Positions 7,735 to 16,968 are shown, counted from the stretch's first letter. The stretch: 37,689 nucleotides of DNA from an uncultured Clostridia bacterium (GCA_946055105.1 CAMGEK010000005.1:1-37689); one strand, 5' to 3'. Notes: generated from the sequence alone by a model not told the origin. A program made the numbers and translations.

Positions 7735-8424
7735 ATGATCGACTTAGGAGATTGGAAAGAGCCGCTCGAACCGCTCTTTCGGGACGAACGCTATCTGAAA
7801 ATCAGAGAATTTCTCAAAAAAGAATATTCGACGCGCGTCGTCTATCCGGACATGTACGACGTCTTTAACTGTTTCCGCTTTACGCCCTTTTCCGAGGTTC
7901 GCGTCGTTCTGCTCGGTCAGGATCCCTATCACAACGCAGGACAGGCGCACGGACTTTGTTTTTCGGTGAAAGACGGCGTTCCCAAACCGCCATCGCTCGA
8001 AAATATGTTAAAAGAACTGCAAAGCGATCTCGGCTATCCCCCGCCCGCGTCGGGGAATCTGACGAAATGGGCGCGGGAAGGCGTTCTGATGATGAATACT
8101 TCGCTCACGGTGCGCGCGCACGAGGCGAACTCGCATTCGGGTTGCGGTTGGAGCTGGTTCACCGATTCCGTCATCTCCCTGCTGAGCGAACGAAAAGAAC
8201 GGCTCGTCTTTCTGCTCTGGGGCGGGAACGCGCGCAAAAAAGCGCCGCTCATCGACGGGCGCAAACACCTGATTCTGCAATGCGCGCACCCCTCTCCGCT
8301 TTCGGCGTACAACGGATTCTTCGGTTGCCGCCACTACTCTAAAACGAACGAATATCTGATAAAAAACGGTCTGAAACCCATCGATTGGAATTTATGCGAT
8401 CAGACGAAAGGAGATAATCAATGA
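7735..8424 (+). CDS. ung: Uracil-DNA glycosylase (family 1)
   Basis: A 229-residue base-excision repair enzyme that removes uracil from DNA. The water-activating motif is GQDPYHN (61-67, catalytic Asp63), followed by GLCFSV, PPSLENMLKEL, the uracil-binding MMNTSLTVR, and the minor-groove motif HPSPLSA around residue 182. Length fits the family. The ATG has an AAAGGAG site seven bases upstream. The stop overlaps the next start by four bases (ATGA), coupling it to apgM. The 151 bases between luxS and ung hold no clear promoter or terminator, only a loose GCGCGCCGAT / ATCGGCGCG inverted repeat, so ung may be read through from luxS. Confidence 0.95.
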   Translation: MIDLGDWKEPLEPLFRDERYLKIREFLKKEYSTRVVYPDMYDVFNCFRFTPFSEVRVVLLGQDPYHNAGQAHGLCFSVKDGVPKPPSLENMLKELQSDLGYPPPASGNLTKWAREGVLMMNTSLTVRAHEANSHSGCGWSWFTDSVISLLSERKERLVFLLWGGNARKKAPLIDGRKHLILQCAHPSPLSAYNGFFGCRHYSKTNEYLIKNGLKPIDWNLCDQTKGDNQ

Positions 8425-9626
8425 AATACATCGTCATCTTAGGCGACGGCATGGCGGGATACCCCATGCCCGACCGCGAATCGAAAACCTGCCTGCAACT
8501 CGCCCGCAAACCGTTCATCGACGTCTTGGCGAAAGAGAGCCTGCTCGGCACGGCGCGCACCGTGCCCGACGGTTTCAAACCGGGCAGCGACGTCGCGAAT
8601 CTCTCGGTCATGGGGTACGATCCCCGGCTCTTTTACACGGGGCGATCCCCGCTGGAAGCCGCTTCCATCGGAATTCCGCTCAAAGAGACGGACGTCACGC
8701 TGCGTTGTAATCTCGTCACGCTCTCCGAGGGGGGCATGTACGAGACGAAAACGATGGTCGATTATTCCGCGGGCGAAATTTCCACCGAGGAGGCGCGCGA
8801 GCTGATCGCATACCTCAAACAATCCTTCGACCTTCCGCCCTATACCTTATATGCGGGGATCTCTTATCGGCACTGTCTCGTCGTGGACGGCGGAAAGACG
8901 GGGCACGAGCTCACTCCTCCGCACGACATCTCGGACAAGGCGATCGCACCCTATCTTCCCAAAGGCGAAGGGAACGAAGCGTTTCTCGATCTCATGAAAC
9001 GCTCCTACGACCTGCTCAAAGATCACCCCGTCAATCAGAGAAGGCGCGCGGCGGGAAAAAATCCCGCCAACTCCGTCTGGTTCTGGGGCGAGGGAACGAA
9101 ACCGCGCATGAAGGCGTTTTCCGATCTGTACGGAAAGCGCGGCGGCGTCATCTCCGCCGTCGATCTCGTGAAGGGAATCGGGATTCTCGCAGGCATGGAA
9201 GTCATCGAAGTTCCCGGCGCGACGGGGAATTGGGACACGAATTTCCAAGGAAAAGCGAACGCCGCGGCGGACGCGCTTCTCGGCGGTCTCGATTTCGTCT
9301 ACGTTCACATGGAAGCCCCCGACGAATGCGGGCATCACGGAGATCCCGAAAAAAAGATTTATTCGATCGAGCAGATCGACGGCGTGGCGGAGACGGTCTG
9401 CAACCGCCTGCGCGAAGCGGGAGAAGCGTTCTCCGTTCTGATTCTGCCCGATCACCCCACGCCCGTCGCGCTGAAAACGCACACGAGCGATCCCGTTCCT
9501 TTCCTGCTCTATCGCAGTAACGACGGGCGCGGAAACGGCGCGGACCGCTATGACGAGCGCGCGGCGGAACAGACGGGATTACGCCTCGATCGCGGGTTTG
9601 AACTCATGAAATTGCTGCTGGATTGA
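8421..9626 (+). CDS. apgM: ApgM-type phosphoglycerate mutase / proposed homoserine kinase
   Basis: A 401-residue member of the alkaline phosphatase superfamily, COG3635. Metal-binding marks are the N-terminal VILGDGMAGYP (Asp8), the phosphate-accepting region KPGSDVANLSVMGYDP (Ser/Thr with Asn), HMEAPDECGHHGD and LPDHPTPVALKTHTSDPVPF. Known members interconvert 3- and 2-phosphoglycerate; a bacterial subgroup (TIGR02535) was proposed to be a homoserine kinase. The sequence alone does not decide, and no threonine genes are here. The start overlaps the ung stop (ATGA) with AAAGGAG upstream. It is the last gene before the terminator at 9663-9692. Confidence 0.8.
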   Translation: MKYIVILGDGMAGYPMPDRESKTCLQLARKPFIDVLAKESLLGTARTVPDGFKPGSDVANLSVMGYDPRLFYTGRSPLEAASIGIPLKETDVTLRCNLVTLSEGGMYETKTMVDYSAGEISTEEARELIAYLKQSFDLPPYTLYAGISYRHCLVVDGGKTGHELTPPHDISDKAIAPYLPKGEGNEAFLDLMKRSYDLLKDHPVNQRRRAAGKNPANSVWFWGEGTKPRMKAFSDLYGKRGGVISAVDLVKGIGILAGMEVIEVPGATGNWDTNFQGKANAAADALLGGLDFVYVHMEAPDECGHHGDPEKKIYSIEQIDGVAETVCNRLREAGEAFSVLILPDHPTPVALKTHTSDPVPFLLYRSNDGRGNGADRYDERAAEQTGLRLDRGFELMKLLLD

Positions 9627-9662
9627 ACTCGGAGCAACGAAAATGATATAAAAAGAAAACGG

Positions 9663-9692
9663 AAACGGGCGTAGGAAAATCTACGCCCGTTT
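9663..9692. terminator. Bidirectional terminator between apgM and a lipoprotein gene
   Basis: A perfect 12-base stem AAACGGGCGTAG / CTACGCCCGTTT with a 6-base loop GAAAAT. It serves apgM on the forward strand and could serve the convergent lipoprotein gene, whose stop is at 9779. Confidence 0.8.
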
Positions 9693-9778
9693 GCTTTCGG
9701 AAAATGGGTCTTGCAATCAATCGTTCATGCGGAACAAGCCCTTTGGCGATAGGACGGCTCGTTCGCCGCTCCGTCTCT

Positions 9779-10720
9779 TCAAGGTCTCATGATATGATTG
9801 ACGTATTCGTTCGTCGCGGTCCATTCCGCAACGACGTCGTAAGGCGCGTCGGTTGCGGCAGGCGGTTCGTATTCGCTCATCCGATCGTCGAGATAAGAGG
9901 CGACCGCCGCGAGCGCGTCGTCCGAAACGGTATATCCCGTTCCGTCTCTATATAAGAAATAATAGGACGAATTACCGCCGACGCTCCTCAACAACCACTC
10001 GAACCCGACGACTTCTTTCGTATTGAAATCATAATCGATGACGATCGTAAACAATCCTTCTTCGGGAACGTTGATCGGAAGCATGTACATACTGCCGAAC
10101 AGACGGTTGCCGTCGTAGACAACCTGCAATTTTCCCGTTGCGACGCCGCTTTGTTCCGCGGCATACGCGAACGCCTCGTCCGACATCACGTAATCGTCTT
10201 TTTGCAGAATCTGTGAGAAGAAATACGTGAACGCAATCGCGTTAACGTTCCCGAGATCGCTTTGATACGTTATCAGTTGGGTTTCGTCGATTGCCAAATC
10301 GAAATATCCGATCGGTTCGCCGCTTCCCGACGATTCCTCATTCATTACGGTCGCGACGGCGGTATGACCGAACGTGACCGCACGCATCGTAGTCGCGCCC
10401 GCGCTTCCGGCAAGAATCATTCTTAAGGCGTCGAACGCCTCCGCGCAATCGGACGCGCTGACCGAAACGGCGCCGCCTATTTCTGCGCTGCAGACGGAAC
10501 ATATCCCGTTCACAAGCGTGTGTTCGGCTTTTTCGGATACTTCGTCGGCATGCTCGCAGGTCGCGGCATGCCAATGGTACGTCTGATCAAACGCCCATTT
10601 CTCGGAAAAAACGTGTTCGTGTTCCGGCTCCTGCGTCCCGTCTTTTCCGCAAGCGGAAAAAGCAAGAACAGTCGCCGTACACATGCACAGGCTCAGACAG
10701 ATCGCTCTTTTGATTTTCAT
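9779..10720 (-). CDS. Predicted lipoprotein with a Cys/His-rich N-terminal module
   Basis: A 313-residue surface lipoprotein: a basic start, a hydrophobic stretch, and the lipobox FSAC at about residue 24. Right after it is a short module with HVFSEKW, HWHAATCEH, KAEHT and NGICSVC, a Cys/His pattern common near the anchor of clostridial lipoproteins and cell-wall proteins; a metal-binding or spacer role is possible. The remaining ~240 residues (from about 75) look like one globular domain of unknown family. The ribosome site AAGGAG lies seven bases before ATG. A 9-base inverted repeat sits upstream (10749-10787). Function unknown. Confidence 0.7.
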   Translation of the reverse strand: MKIKRAICLSLCMCTATVLAFSACGKDGTQEPEHEHVFSEKWAFDQTYHWHAATCEHADEVSEKAEHTLVNGICSVCSAEIGGAVSVSASDCAEAFDALRMILAGSAGATTMRAVTFGHTAVATVMNEESSGSGEPIGYFDLAIDETQLITYQSDLGNVNAIAFTYFFSQILQKDDYVMSDEAFAYAAEQSGVATGKLQVVYDGNRLFGSMYMLPINVPEEGLFTIVIDYDFNTKEVVGFEWLLRSVGGNSSYYFLYRDGTGYTVSDDALAAVASYLDDRMSEYEPPAATDAPYDVVAEWTATNEYVNHIMRP

Positions 10721-10748
10721 TTCGTTGCTCCTTCTTTTTGTTTTTCGC

Positions 10749-10787
10749 GCTTACGGTAGATTCTGCACAAGCCACGCAACCGTAAGC
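10749..10787. promoter_or_regulatory. Inverted repeat upstream of the lipoprotein gene
   Basis: GCTTACGGT (10749-10757) and ACCGTAAGC (10779-10787) form a perfect 9-base inverted repeat with a 21-base spacer, ~30 to 70 bases before the lipoprotein start. It could be a regulator-binding site or an mRNA hairpin. Confidence 0.4.
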
Positions 10788-10846
10788 AAAAGATATATCA
10801 AATAATATCGCTCATCGCGCCCGAACGGGCGTTCGCCCGAATCCGG

Positions 10847-13342
10847 TCAATTCTTGGAAAACACGAGTTCGCCGTTTCGTTCGTCCACGAGAACGGTCTC
10901 CCCCGCTTTGATTCTGCCGAGAAGAATTTCTTCGGAGAGACGGTCCTCCACCAGCTTCTGAATCGTCCGTTTCAGAGGGCGTGCGCCGAATTCCTCGCTG
11001 TACCCCTCCGCGACCAACCGCTCTTTCGCGCGGTCGCTCACCTGCAAGGCGATGTCGCGATCCGAAACGCGTTTTTGCAGTCCTTGCAACAGTTTCCCGC
11101 AGATCAGCGCCGCGTCTGCTCGCGTCAGTTTATGAAAGACGATGATCTCGTCGAGACGGTTGAGAAATTCCGGTTTGAACTGCTCTTTCAGCGCGGTCGT
11201 AATGCGGTCGCGCATGCTTTCGTATGCCGTCCGTTCCGCGCCGAAGCCGAGCGCGGGCGCTTCCTTGACCTCCCGCGCACCCACGTTGGACGTCAGGATA
11301 ACCACCGTATTGCGGAACGAGACCGCCCGCCCTTTGCTGTCCGTCAGCCGCCCTTCGTCGAGAATCTGCAACAGTAGGTTGAACACGTCGGGATGCGCCT
11401 TTTCGATCTCGTCGAACAGTACGACGGAATAGGGTTTTCTGCGAACGCGTTCGGTCAAAGCTCCCGCCGTGTCGTCGTATCCGACGTAACCGGGCGGCGG
11501 TCCGATGAGTTTCGAGACGGAAAACTTCTCCATATATTCGGACATATCCAGCCGTACCATCAGTTTCTCGTCGCCGAACATGCTCTCCGCGAGCGCTTTG
11601 CATAGGTCGGTCTTTCCCACGCCCGTTGGCCCGACGAAGATAAACGAGCCGATCGGACGGTTGGGATCTTTCAGTCCCGCCCGCGCGCGACGAATCGCCT
11701 TCGACACCGCCGAAACCGCGTCGTCCTGCCCCACGATGCGCTCGTGAAGCTCTTGTTCGAGATGAAGCAGCCGCTCGCTCTCCCGTTCGGTCAATCGCGA
11801 CACGGGCACTCCCGTCCAATCGCATACGATTTCCGCAATCTGTTCCGTTCCGATCGCGAGATGCGTCGCGCCGCGTTTTCCGTCCCATGCCCGCTTCTCT
11901 TCCGCGATCTTCTTTTCCAGCTCCTCGATCTGATTGGTCAATTTCGCCGCGCGCGTAAAATCTTTCCACCGCACGACTTTGTTCTGCTCCGCCGACAATC
12001 GCTCCGCCCGCTCCTCCAATTCCCGAAGCTCCGCAGGCTCGACGTAAGAATTCAACCGCTCTCTCGAAGCCGCTTCGTCGATGAGATCGATCGCCTTGTC
12101 GGGAAGATAGCGGTCGGTGATATAGCGATCGGAGAGCCGAACCGCCGCTTCGATCGCCTCGTCCGTAATGACGACGTTATGATGCGCCTCGTATTTGTCT
12201 TTGAGTCCGCGGAGAATGACGATCGCGTCTTCAACGCTCGGCTGTTCGACGACGACGGGCGTGAACCGACGTTCGAGCGCGGCGTCCCTTTCGATAAATT
12301 TGCGGTATTCTTCGATCGTCGTCGCGCCGATCGTCTGCATTTCGCCGCGCGCCAACATGGGTTTGAGAATGTTCGATACGTCCATGGACGAATCCGTCGA
12401 CGAACCCGCCCCCACGATCATGTGAATTTCGTCGATAAAGAGAATGACGCTCTGATTGCGCACGATCGTTTCGATGAGATTTTTCAACCGCTCTTCAAAA
12501 TCCCCGCGGTAGCGCGTACCTGCGAGCAGAGTGTTGAGATTGAGGGAAAACACCGTCTTGCCGCGCAACAGCTCGGGCACGTCTCCCGCGACGATTTCCT
12601 GCGCGAGCCCCTCGACGACCGCGCTCTTTCCCACGCCCGGTTCGCCGATCAGAACGGGATTGTTCTTCGTTCTGCGGGATAGAATCTGAACGACTTTTTC
12701 AATCTCCTTCCGCCTGCCGATGACGGGATCGAGCTTCCCTTCCCGCGCGCGCTGCGTCAGATCCGTTCCGTATTGAAGCAATTCCTCGTCGATCTGCGAC
12801 TCAAATTTCCCGTCGCGCGCCGACTTCTGCACGCGCGGAGATCCGTTCGACTGCGTCTCCCGATCGCCGTAGAGCGGAAACCTCTGCGGTTCGTTCGCTT
12901 CTTCCCGCGCGGGTCCGATTAACGCCTCCGTCTTTTCGATCAGAACGTCGATGCGGGCGCCGAGAAGCTGCAAAATCTGAGCCGCGATGCAGGAATCCAT
13001 GCTCAGAATCGCGAGCAACATATGTTCCGTGCCCATCAGCGGGCTGTATGCGTCGTCGACGCCGGAAAATTCAAACGCGCGTTCAAACAGAAATTTCGTG
13101 CGCGGCGAAAACCCCTCCACCGTGGCGCTGTGATTGACGGAATTTCGGAATTTCGCGAGATATGCGGACTCGGTGATACCCTCTTCCGCAAGCAATCTGC
13201 CCGCGGCGCTATCCGGAACCTTGATGATTCCGTACAGAATGTGTTCGCTTCCGATCAGAGACGAACCGTATTTTTTCGCACATTCCTGCGCGATCCTGAT
13301 CGCTTCCCGAAGATGATCGGAAGCGCGCGACAAAATATTCAA
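10847..13342 (-). CDS. clpC: AAA+ unfoldase ClpC
   Basis: An 831-residue Clp/Hsp100 ATPase that unfolds arginine-phosphorylated or adaptor-delivered proteins for ClpP. Order of parts: N-terminal double Clp_N domain (about 1-145), first AAA+ with Walker A GEPGVGKS (~232) and Walker B LFIDEIH, a UVR-type middle coil ([21 protein letters not shown], ~450-475) typical of ClpC rather than ClpA, second AAA+ with GPTGVGKT (~565) and the D2 small domain. The start is TTG (13342), overlapping the mcsB stop (TTGA), with GGGGAGG eight bases upstream. The linker between N domain and D1 (~145-185) is variable. It is the last gene of the mcsA-mcsB-clpC operon; a weak GCCCG hairpin follows at 10817-10840. 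Confidence 0.96.
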   Translation of the reverse strand: MNILSRASDHLREAIRIAQECAKKYGSSLIGSEHILYGIIKVPDSAAGRLLAEEGITESAYLAKFRNSVNHSATVEGFSPRTKFLFERAFEFSGVDDAYSPLMGTEHMLLAILSMDSCIAAQILQLLGARIDVLIEKTEALIGPAREEANEPQRFPLYGDRETQSNGSPRVQKSARDGKFESQIDEELLQYGTDLTQRAREGKLDPVIGRRKEIEKVVQILSRRTKNNPVLIGEPGVGKSAVVEGLAQEIVAGDVPELLRGKTVFSLNLNTLLAGTRYRGDFEERLKNLIETIVRNQSVILFIDEIHMIVGAGSSTDSSMDVSNILKPMLARGEMQTIGATTIEEYRKFIERDAALERRFTPVVVEQPSVEDAIVILRGLKDKYEAHHNVVITDEAIEAAVRLSDRYITDRYLPDKAIDLIDEAASRERLNSYVEPAELRELEERAERLSAEQNKVVRWKDFTRAAKLTNQIEELEKKIAEEKRAWDGKRGATHLAIGTEQIAEIVCDWTGVPVSRLTERESERLLHLEQELHERIVGQDDAVSAVSKAIRRARAGLKDPNRPIGSFIFVGPTGVGKTDLCKALAESMFGDEKLMVRLDMSEYMEKFSVSKLIGPPPGYVGYDDTAGALTERVRRKPYSVVLFDEIEKAHPDVFNLLLQILDEGRLTDSKGRAVSFRNTVVILTSNVGAREVKEAPALGFGAERTAYESMRDRITTALKEQFKPEFLNRLDEIIVFHKLTRADAALICGKLLQGLQKRVSDRDIALQVSDRAKERLVAEGYSEEFGARPLKRTIQKLVEDRLSEEILLGRIKAGETVLVDERNGELVFSKN

Positions 13343-14364
13343 TAGTCTTCCTCCCCGTTCGGCAAATCCATTGCCCGAAGCGCCTTTCCCGCATATTCGG
13401 CACGGTAGACGTCTCTGCCCGCCTCGTCCAAAACCGCGCCGTTGAGTCGGTTGATATTCGCGGGACGCATCGCGATGATCAGATCGTCAAGCGCGCGCAT
13501 ATCTCCGTGAAAGACGCCCAACGCGACGCCCAGCTTGACGTCCGCCATGCGCGACATGAACTCGCGCGCGTCGATTTTGATACAGTTCGTCAGGATTCCG
13601 TAAGCGCGGCAAACCCTGTCGCGCAGTCCGATCCCGTCCTCCTCGCACATCGCCTTGCGCTCCTGCAATTCAAACTCGACCATGGTCTGCACGGCGCTCT
13701 CTACGACGGATAAGATATCCTCTTCCGTCATGCCGAGCGTCACTTCGTTGCTCAGTTGAAACAATTCGCCCTCCGCGCCGCTCCGTTCGCCGTAAGCTCC
13801 GCGCACGGTAAGCCCCAGACGGGTGAGTTCGGGAATGACTTCCCGCATGAGGTTGCGCCGCGCAAGCGCGGGCAGAAACAGCATGACCGACGCCCTCAGT
13901 CCCGTTCCGAGATTGGTCGGACACGCGGTAAGATAGCCGAGCTCGGCGTCATAGGCGAACGGAATGGATTCCGCGATCAGATCGTCGATTCCGGAAATCC
14001 GTTCGTACGCCTTCCGCAGATCGAATTCCCGCAGAAAGTACTGTTCGCGGACGTGATCTTCTTCGTTGATCATCACCGAAATGCTCTCGTCTTTGGAGAC
14101 GAGCGCCGCCGAAATGCGCCGATTCTCGATGAGATCCTGACTGATGAGATAGCGTTCTTTCAGAACCGCCGCGCGCTCCTCGGAAACGGCGTTCATGTAA
14201 TAAAGTTCAAATTTGTCCGCGTTGCTGAGTTCCGCCGCGATGAGATGGATCATCTCCCGCGCCTTGGACACGTCTTTGAAACGGTTGGGAAAGGGGAAAT
14301 CAACGAAGTTCCGCGCGAGTCGGATGCGCGTCGAAACGACGACGCTGTCGTAAGTGATTTTCAT
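13339..14364 (-). CDS. mcsB: Protein arginine kinase McsB
   Basis: A 341-residue phosphagen-kinase-like enzyme that phosphorylates arginines, marking proteins for ClpCP. Marks are the early VVVSTRIRLARN, the substrate/ATP region with YLTACPTNLGTGLRASV (catalytic Cys near 167), and RSGAEGELFQLSNEVTLG for nucleotide contacts. Length fits the family. Start ATG overlaps the mcsA stop (ATGA); its stop overlaps the clpC start, so the three genes are translationally coupled. McsB needs McsA for full activity, which fits the neighbouring gene. Confidence 0.96.
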   Translation of the reverse strand: MKITYDSVVVSTRIRLARNFVDFPFPNRFKDVSKAREMIHLIAAELSNADKFELYYMNAVSEERAAVLKERYLISQDLIENRRISAALVSKDESISVMINEEDHVREQYFLREFDLRKAYERISGIDDLIAESIPFAYDAELGYLTACPTNLGTGLRASVMLFLPALARRNLMREVIPELTRLGLTVRGAYGERSGAEGELFQLSNEVTLGMTEEDILSVVESAVQTMVEFELQERKAMCEEDGIGLRDRVCRAYGILTNCIKIDAREFMSRMADVKLGVALGVFHGDMRALDDLIIAMRPANINRLNGAVLDEAGRDVYRAEYAGKALRAMDLPNGEEDY

Positions 14365-14849
14365 TGTTTCTCCCCGCGATACAGTTTATGATTGACTTCA
14401 AATAACCGTTCCTTAATACTCTCCGCGGCGGAATAATCCTTTTCGCGCACGGCGCGTTCAAACGCGGTTTTCAACCGCTCCTGTTCGTCCACAAGTTCGC
14501 GCTTACGGGCGTACCTCTCCTCCGATTGCGCGTCGGGCGTCTTTCCCTCGTGTTGCAGTTTCCCCTGAAGCTTACGGATCGACGGCAACAGCTCCTTCCG
14601 AAACGCGGCGTAACAGTGCGCGCAACCGAGAAGCCCCGTCTTTCGGAAATCGTCAAGCGTCGTGCCGCAGACGGGACAGGACTGTCCGCCCGCGCCGCCC
14701 GCCTTACCGGGAAACGCCGTCGGAAATCCGTGCGCGTCTTTTTTTCGCCGTTGATAACATGCGGAACACAGCCATTCCGTGCGTTCTCCGTCCGCCGTTC
14801 TGATCGTATATTGTTTTGCCGGATTGACTCCGCAACGGGAACAAAGCAT
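14361..14849 (-). CDS. mcsA: McsB activator / zinc-finger protein McsA
   Basis: A 162-residue protein with four CxxC pairs (LCSRC at 3-6, LCSAC at 28-31, SCPVC, GCAHC) that bind zinc, then a C-terminal UVR coil (FERAVREKDYSAAESIKERL). It activates the arginine kinase McsB. First gene of a three-gene operon with a consensus promoter at 14873-14900 and a GGAGG site before ATG. In Bacillus the operon begins with ctsR, the repressor; here no ctsR precedes mcsA (next gene upstream, at 15061, is a DUF1653 protein in another transcript), and I see no GGTCAAA tandem CtsR site at the promoter. Confidence 0.93.
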   Translation of the reverse strand: MLCSRCGVNPAKQYTIRTADGERTEWLCSACYQRRKKDAHGFPTAFPGKAGGAGGQSCPVCGTTLDDFRKTGLLGCAHCYAAFRKELLPSIRKLQGKLQHEGKTPDAQSEERYARKRELVDEQERLKTAFERAVREKDYSAAESIKERLFEVNHKLYRGEKQ

Positions 14850-14872
14850 ACCGCCTCCGCATTTCTTCCTTT

Positions 14873-14900
14873 ATTATAACATAATTTATGAGATTGTCAA
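14873..14900 (-). promoter_or_regulatory. Consensus SigA promoter of mcsA-mcsB-clpC
   Basis: On the reverse strand the -35 is a perfect TTGACA (14900-14895), spacer 16, and the -10 is a perfect TATAAT (14878-14873) with a TGT extension. Such a strong promoter would normally be repressed (CtsR in relatives), but no CtsR operator is seen. Confidence 0.8.
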
Positions 14901-14954
14901 CGCAGATTCGAGAAATTTACGCCGCGCACGTCCGCGCTTTTCCGCGCCCTTATC

Positions 14955-15062
14955 GCGGCGAAGTCTTCGCGCTTCGTCTTCTACTCACAATGCCGCGTAG
15001 CAGACCGTAAAGACGCTTTCTTACTCTACGCAATCCCGCGGCGAAGTCTTCGCCCTTCGTCT
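14955..15062. repeat. Two copies of a ~25-base repeat with palindromic core
   Basis: GCGGCGAAGTCTTCG.. occurs at 14955-14979 and again at 15038-15062, 83 bases apart, differing by one base (GCGCTTCGTCT versus GCCCTTCGTCT). The core GGCGAAGTCTTCGC is nearly palindromic and is shared with the 34-bp array at 35311. The second copy runs into the stop codon of the DUF1653 gene. Confidence 0.7.
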
Positions 15063-15297
15063 AATCCGACGGCGTCGCCTCTTCAAAGCGGTAAAACTGT
15101 TTCGCGTCGGGATATTTATTCCGATCCACGGGCGACAGAAATTCTTCGAGCGGACGGACGAACCGCTCCCGCTCGCCGTAAAGAGCGCGATAGACGACCG
15201 TTTTTTCGCCCGTGTCCGCATTGATCGCGATTCCCTCCGCAAGGTAATACTTTCCTTTGAAATGACGGTAAACTCCGAAAGGTACCAATTCTCTCAT
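15061..15297 (-). CDS. DUF1653 domain protein
   Basis: A 78-residue protein that is almost entirely one DUF1653 domain: YRHFKGKYYLAEGIA, then TGEKTVVYRALYGE, RPLEEFLSPVD and QFYRFE. The function of the family is unknown; it occurs alone or fused to other domains in many bacteria. I chose ATG 15297, which overlaps the stop of the membrane-protein gene (ATGA), instead of an upstream start inside that gene. The pair is likely co-transcribed and translationally coupled. Its stop codon is immediately followed by the GACGAAG repeat. Confidence 0.8.
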   Translation of the reverse strand: MRELVPFGVYRHFKGKYYLAEGIAINADTGEKTVVYRALYGERERFVRPLEEFLSPVDRNKYPDAKQFYRFEEATPSD

Positions 15298-16313
15298 GAC
15301 CGTTTCTCCGTTTTTTGGGGATAATTGCGCGCGACGAAATCGTAAAAGCCGTCCGCTTCGGGACAGAGAAGCTCCCCATACCCGAAATCGAGACGGATCG
15401 ACTGCTCCCCGTCCTTTGCGACGCGCGTAACCGAGACGAGCTCTTCCCATTTATAAAAGGCGCCGAGTCCGTTCTCTTCACGCTTGAAAATTCCCTCCCG
15501 ATAGACGGCGAGCAGAAATTTCGACTGTACGAACCGCACCGTACTGCGCGCGGCGACCAGCAAGCCGAGGGCCACCATGACCGCGCTCAACGTTGATAGG
15601 GAGGTGAACGCCAACCCAACGCCGACCGCCGCGACCGCCGCGCCGACGAGCGCCGTCAAAAGCGCGTTTCTGCGTTTGCGTCGGTCGGGCAGAGCAAACG
15701 TTTCGAGACGGCGGAACCTTCCTTTTCCCTTCCCTTTTTTCTCTCCCCCGACGGCGATCCCGCGGAACGCGAGACGGTCGAGCAGACGGGGTTTGTAGTC
15801 GAACTGCGCGTACACGGGCGGCTCGTTCTTCGTCTTTTTTTTGGAAAGATACTTTGCGGGAATTTCGATCGCAACGCTCCATTCCCCCTTTTCCCGCGGA
15901 CGGGTGCGCGTACAGACGGCGAACGCCCGTAGCTCCGGATAGGGAACGGTCACCGCGACGCTGCCCGCTTCCAGAACCATTCCCGCGTCGCGAAAGGTAG
16001 CGACCGTTCCTTCGCCCGCAAAAAAGCTGTCCTCCGAAATCGCGCGCTCCGCTTCGTCCCGTTCTTCAAACAACCACTTCGAGGCAAGTTTCATGCACCC
16101 GACTCCGATGAGACCGAACGCGGCGATTCCCGCCGCAAATCCGCCGATGAGACTGACGTACAGCCGATCGTGCTCGTTCGTCCGCGCCAGACCGTACAGG
16201 ACGAACGAGACGAGCAAGCCCGCGACGCAAATCACGAGCAAGCCGACCGAAGTCCAGCTCACCGCGAACGCCGTCTTTCGTTTTCGGCGCAACCGTAATT
16301 CTTTCGATTTCAT
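15294..16313 (-). CDS. Predicted membrane protein, function unknown
   Basis: A 339-residue protein with two hydrophobic pairs: about residues 17-45 and 50-75, and about 215-235 and 240-260. Between them is a basic, soluble stretch (GGEKKGKGKGRFRR and EKGEWSVAIEIPAKYLS) that could lie in the cytoplasm. After the last pair a ~75-residue tail follows (VYREGIFKREENG, YKWEELVSVTRV), of the type seen in YcxB/PH-like membrane proteins, but that is a loose likeness. I do not recognise the family. The ATG has a GGGAGG site five bases upstream. It sits just after the terminator of the XRE gene and overlaps DUF1653. Confidence 0.6.
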   Translation of the reverse strand: MKSKELRLRRKRKTAFAVSWTSVGLLVICVAGLLVSFVLYGLARTNEHDRLYVSLIGGFAAGIAAFGLIGVGCMKLASKWLFEERDEAERAISEDSFFAGEGTVATFRDAGMVLEAGSVAVTVPYPELRAFAVCTRTRPREKGEWSVAIEIPAKYLSKKKTKNEPPVYAQFDYKPRLLDRLAFRGIAVGGEKKGKGKGRFRRLETFALPDRRKRRNALLTALVGAAVAAVGVGLAFTSLSTLSAVMVALGLLVAARSTVRFVQSKFLLAVYREGIFKREENGLGAFYKWEELVSVTRVAKDGEQSIRLDFGYGELLCPEADGFYDFVARNYPQKTEKRS

Positions 16314-16334
16314 AAAACCTCCCGCGCAAAACGC

Positions 16335-16362
16335 AAAAACGCGCCCCCGAAAGGGCGCGGAA
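16335..16362 (-). terminator. Terminator of the XRE/membrane regulator gene
   Basis: A 7-base GC stem CGCGCCC / GGGCGCG (16340-16359). On the reverse strand the stem is followed by TTTTTGCGTTTT. It lies four bases after the stop of the gene ending at 16366. Confidence 0.75.
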
Positions 16363-16365
16363 AAT

Positions 16366-16968
16366 TCAGTTGCCCGCCGAACGAACGCCCTTTCTCCAAA
16401 CGAAGAAGAAGAGCGCCAACACCTGCAACGGAATTCCGATGAGAAAAATCAGCCAGACATTCTTCTGCAAGAACGTCAGATAGATACAAGCAAGCAGACT
16501 CCATACGAGAACGGTAATGGAAGCGATCCGCGTCCATTTATAGTGCCAGATACTGCTCAGAACGAGCAACACTATCGCATTTGCGGGCACGGCATAAACG
16601 AACGCCAGCCATTTATAGGACAAATCGGGCGCAAAGATTCCCAATCCGACGAAAACGACGACCGCCACCAGCCAGCACAATCCCGATCCGCAGAGCGCGG
16701 CGATCAACCTCTGCCGCAAGCGCGCCTTTCCCGGCACGACTTTCTCTTCCCGATTCTCCCGCACGAGGTCGTCCAGCGTCACGCCGTAAAGCTCGGCGAG
16801 CTGAATTAAAATACGCACGTCGGGAATCCCGTTCCCCTGTTCCCATTTGGAGACGGACTTGTCCGAATAATTGAGTTTTTCCGCAAGTTCGAGTTGAGTC
16901 AGATTCGCCATCTTTCTCAATCGCGTAAGATTTTTTCCGATGGTAATCGCAAGATCCTGTTCTTCCAT
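16366..16968 (-). CDS. XRE-family HTH regulator with membrane segments
   Basis: A 200-residue protein. Residues ~9-65 form an XRE/Cro-type helix-turn-helix (KNLTRLRKMANLTQLELAEKLNYSDKSVSKWEQG). A short linker (EEKVVPGKARLRQR) leads to four hydrophobic helices from about 88 to the end (LCWLVAVVVFVG, AFVYAVPANAIVLLVL, ASITVLVWSLLACIYL, WLIFLIGIPLQVLALFFF). This is a membrane-anchored regulator of the kind common in Firmicutes; its target is unknown. It has no upstream ribosome site: ATG follows a perfect TATAAT by six bases, predicting a leaderless mRNA. The downstream terminator (16335) makes it a one-gene unit. Confidence 0.85.
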   Translation of the reverse strand: MEEQDLAITIGKNLTRLRKMANLTQLELAEKLNYSDKSVSKWEQGNGIPDVRILIQLAELYGVTLDDLVRENREEKVVPGKARLRQRLIAALCGSGLCWLVAVVVFVGLGIFAPDLSYKWLAFVYAVPANAIVLLVLSSIWHYKWTRIASITVLVWSLLACIYLTFLQKNVWLIFLIGIPLQVLALFFFVWRKGVRSAGN

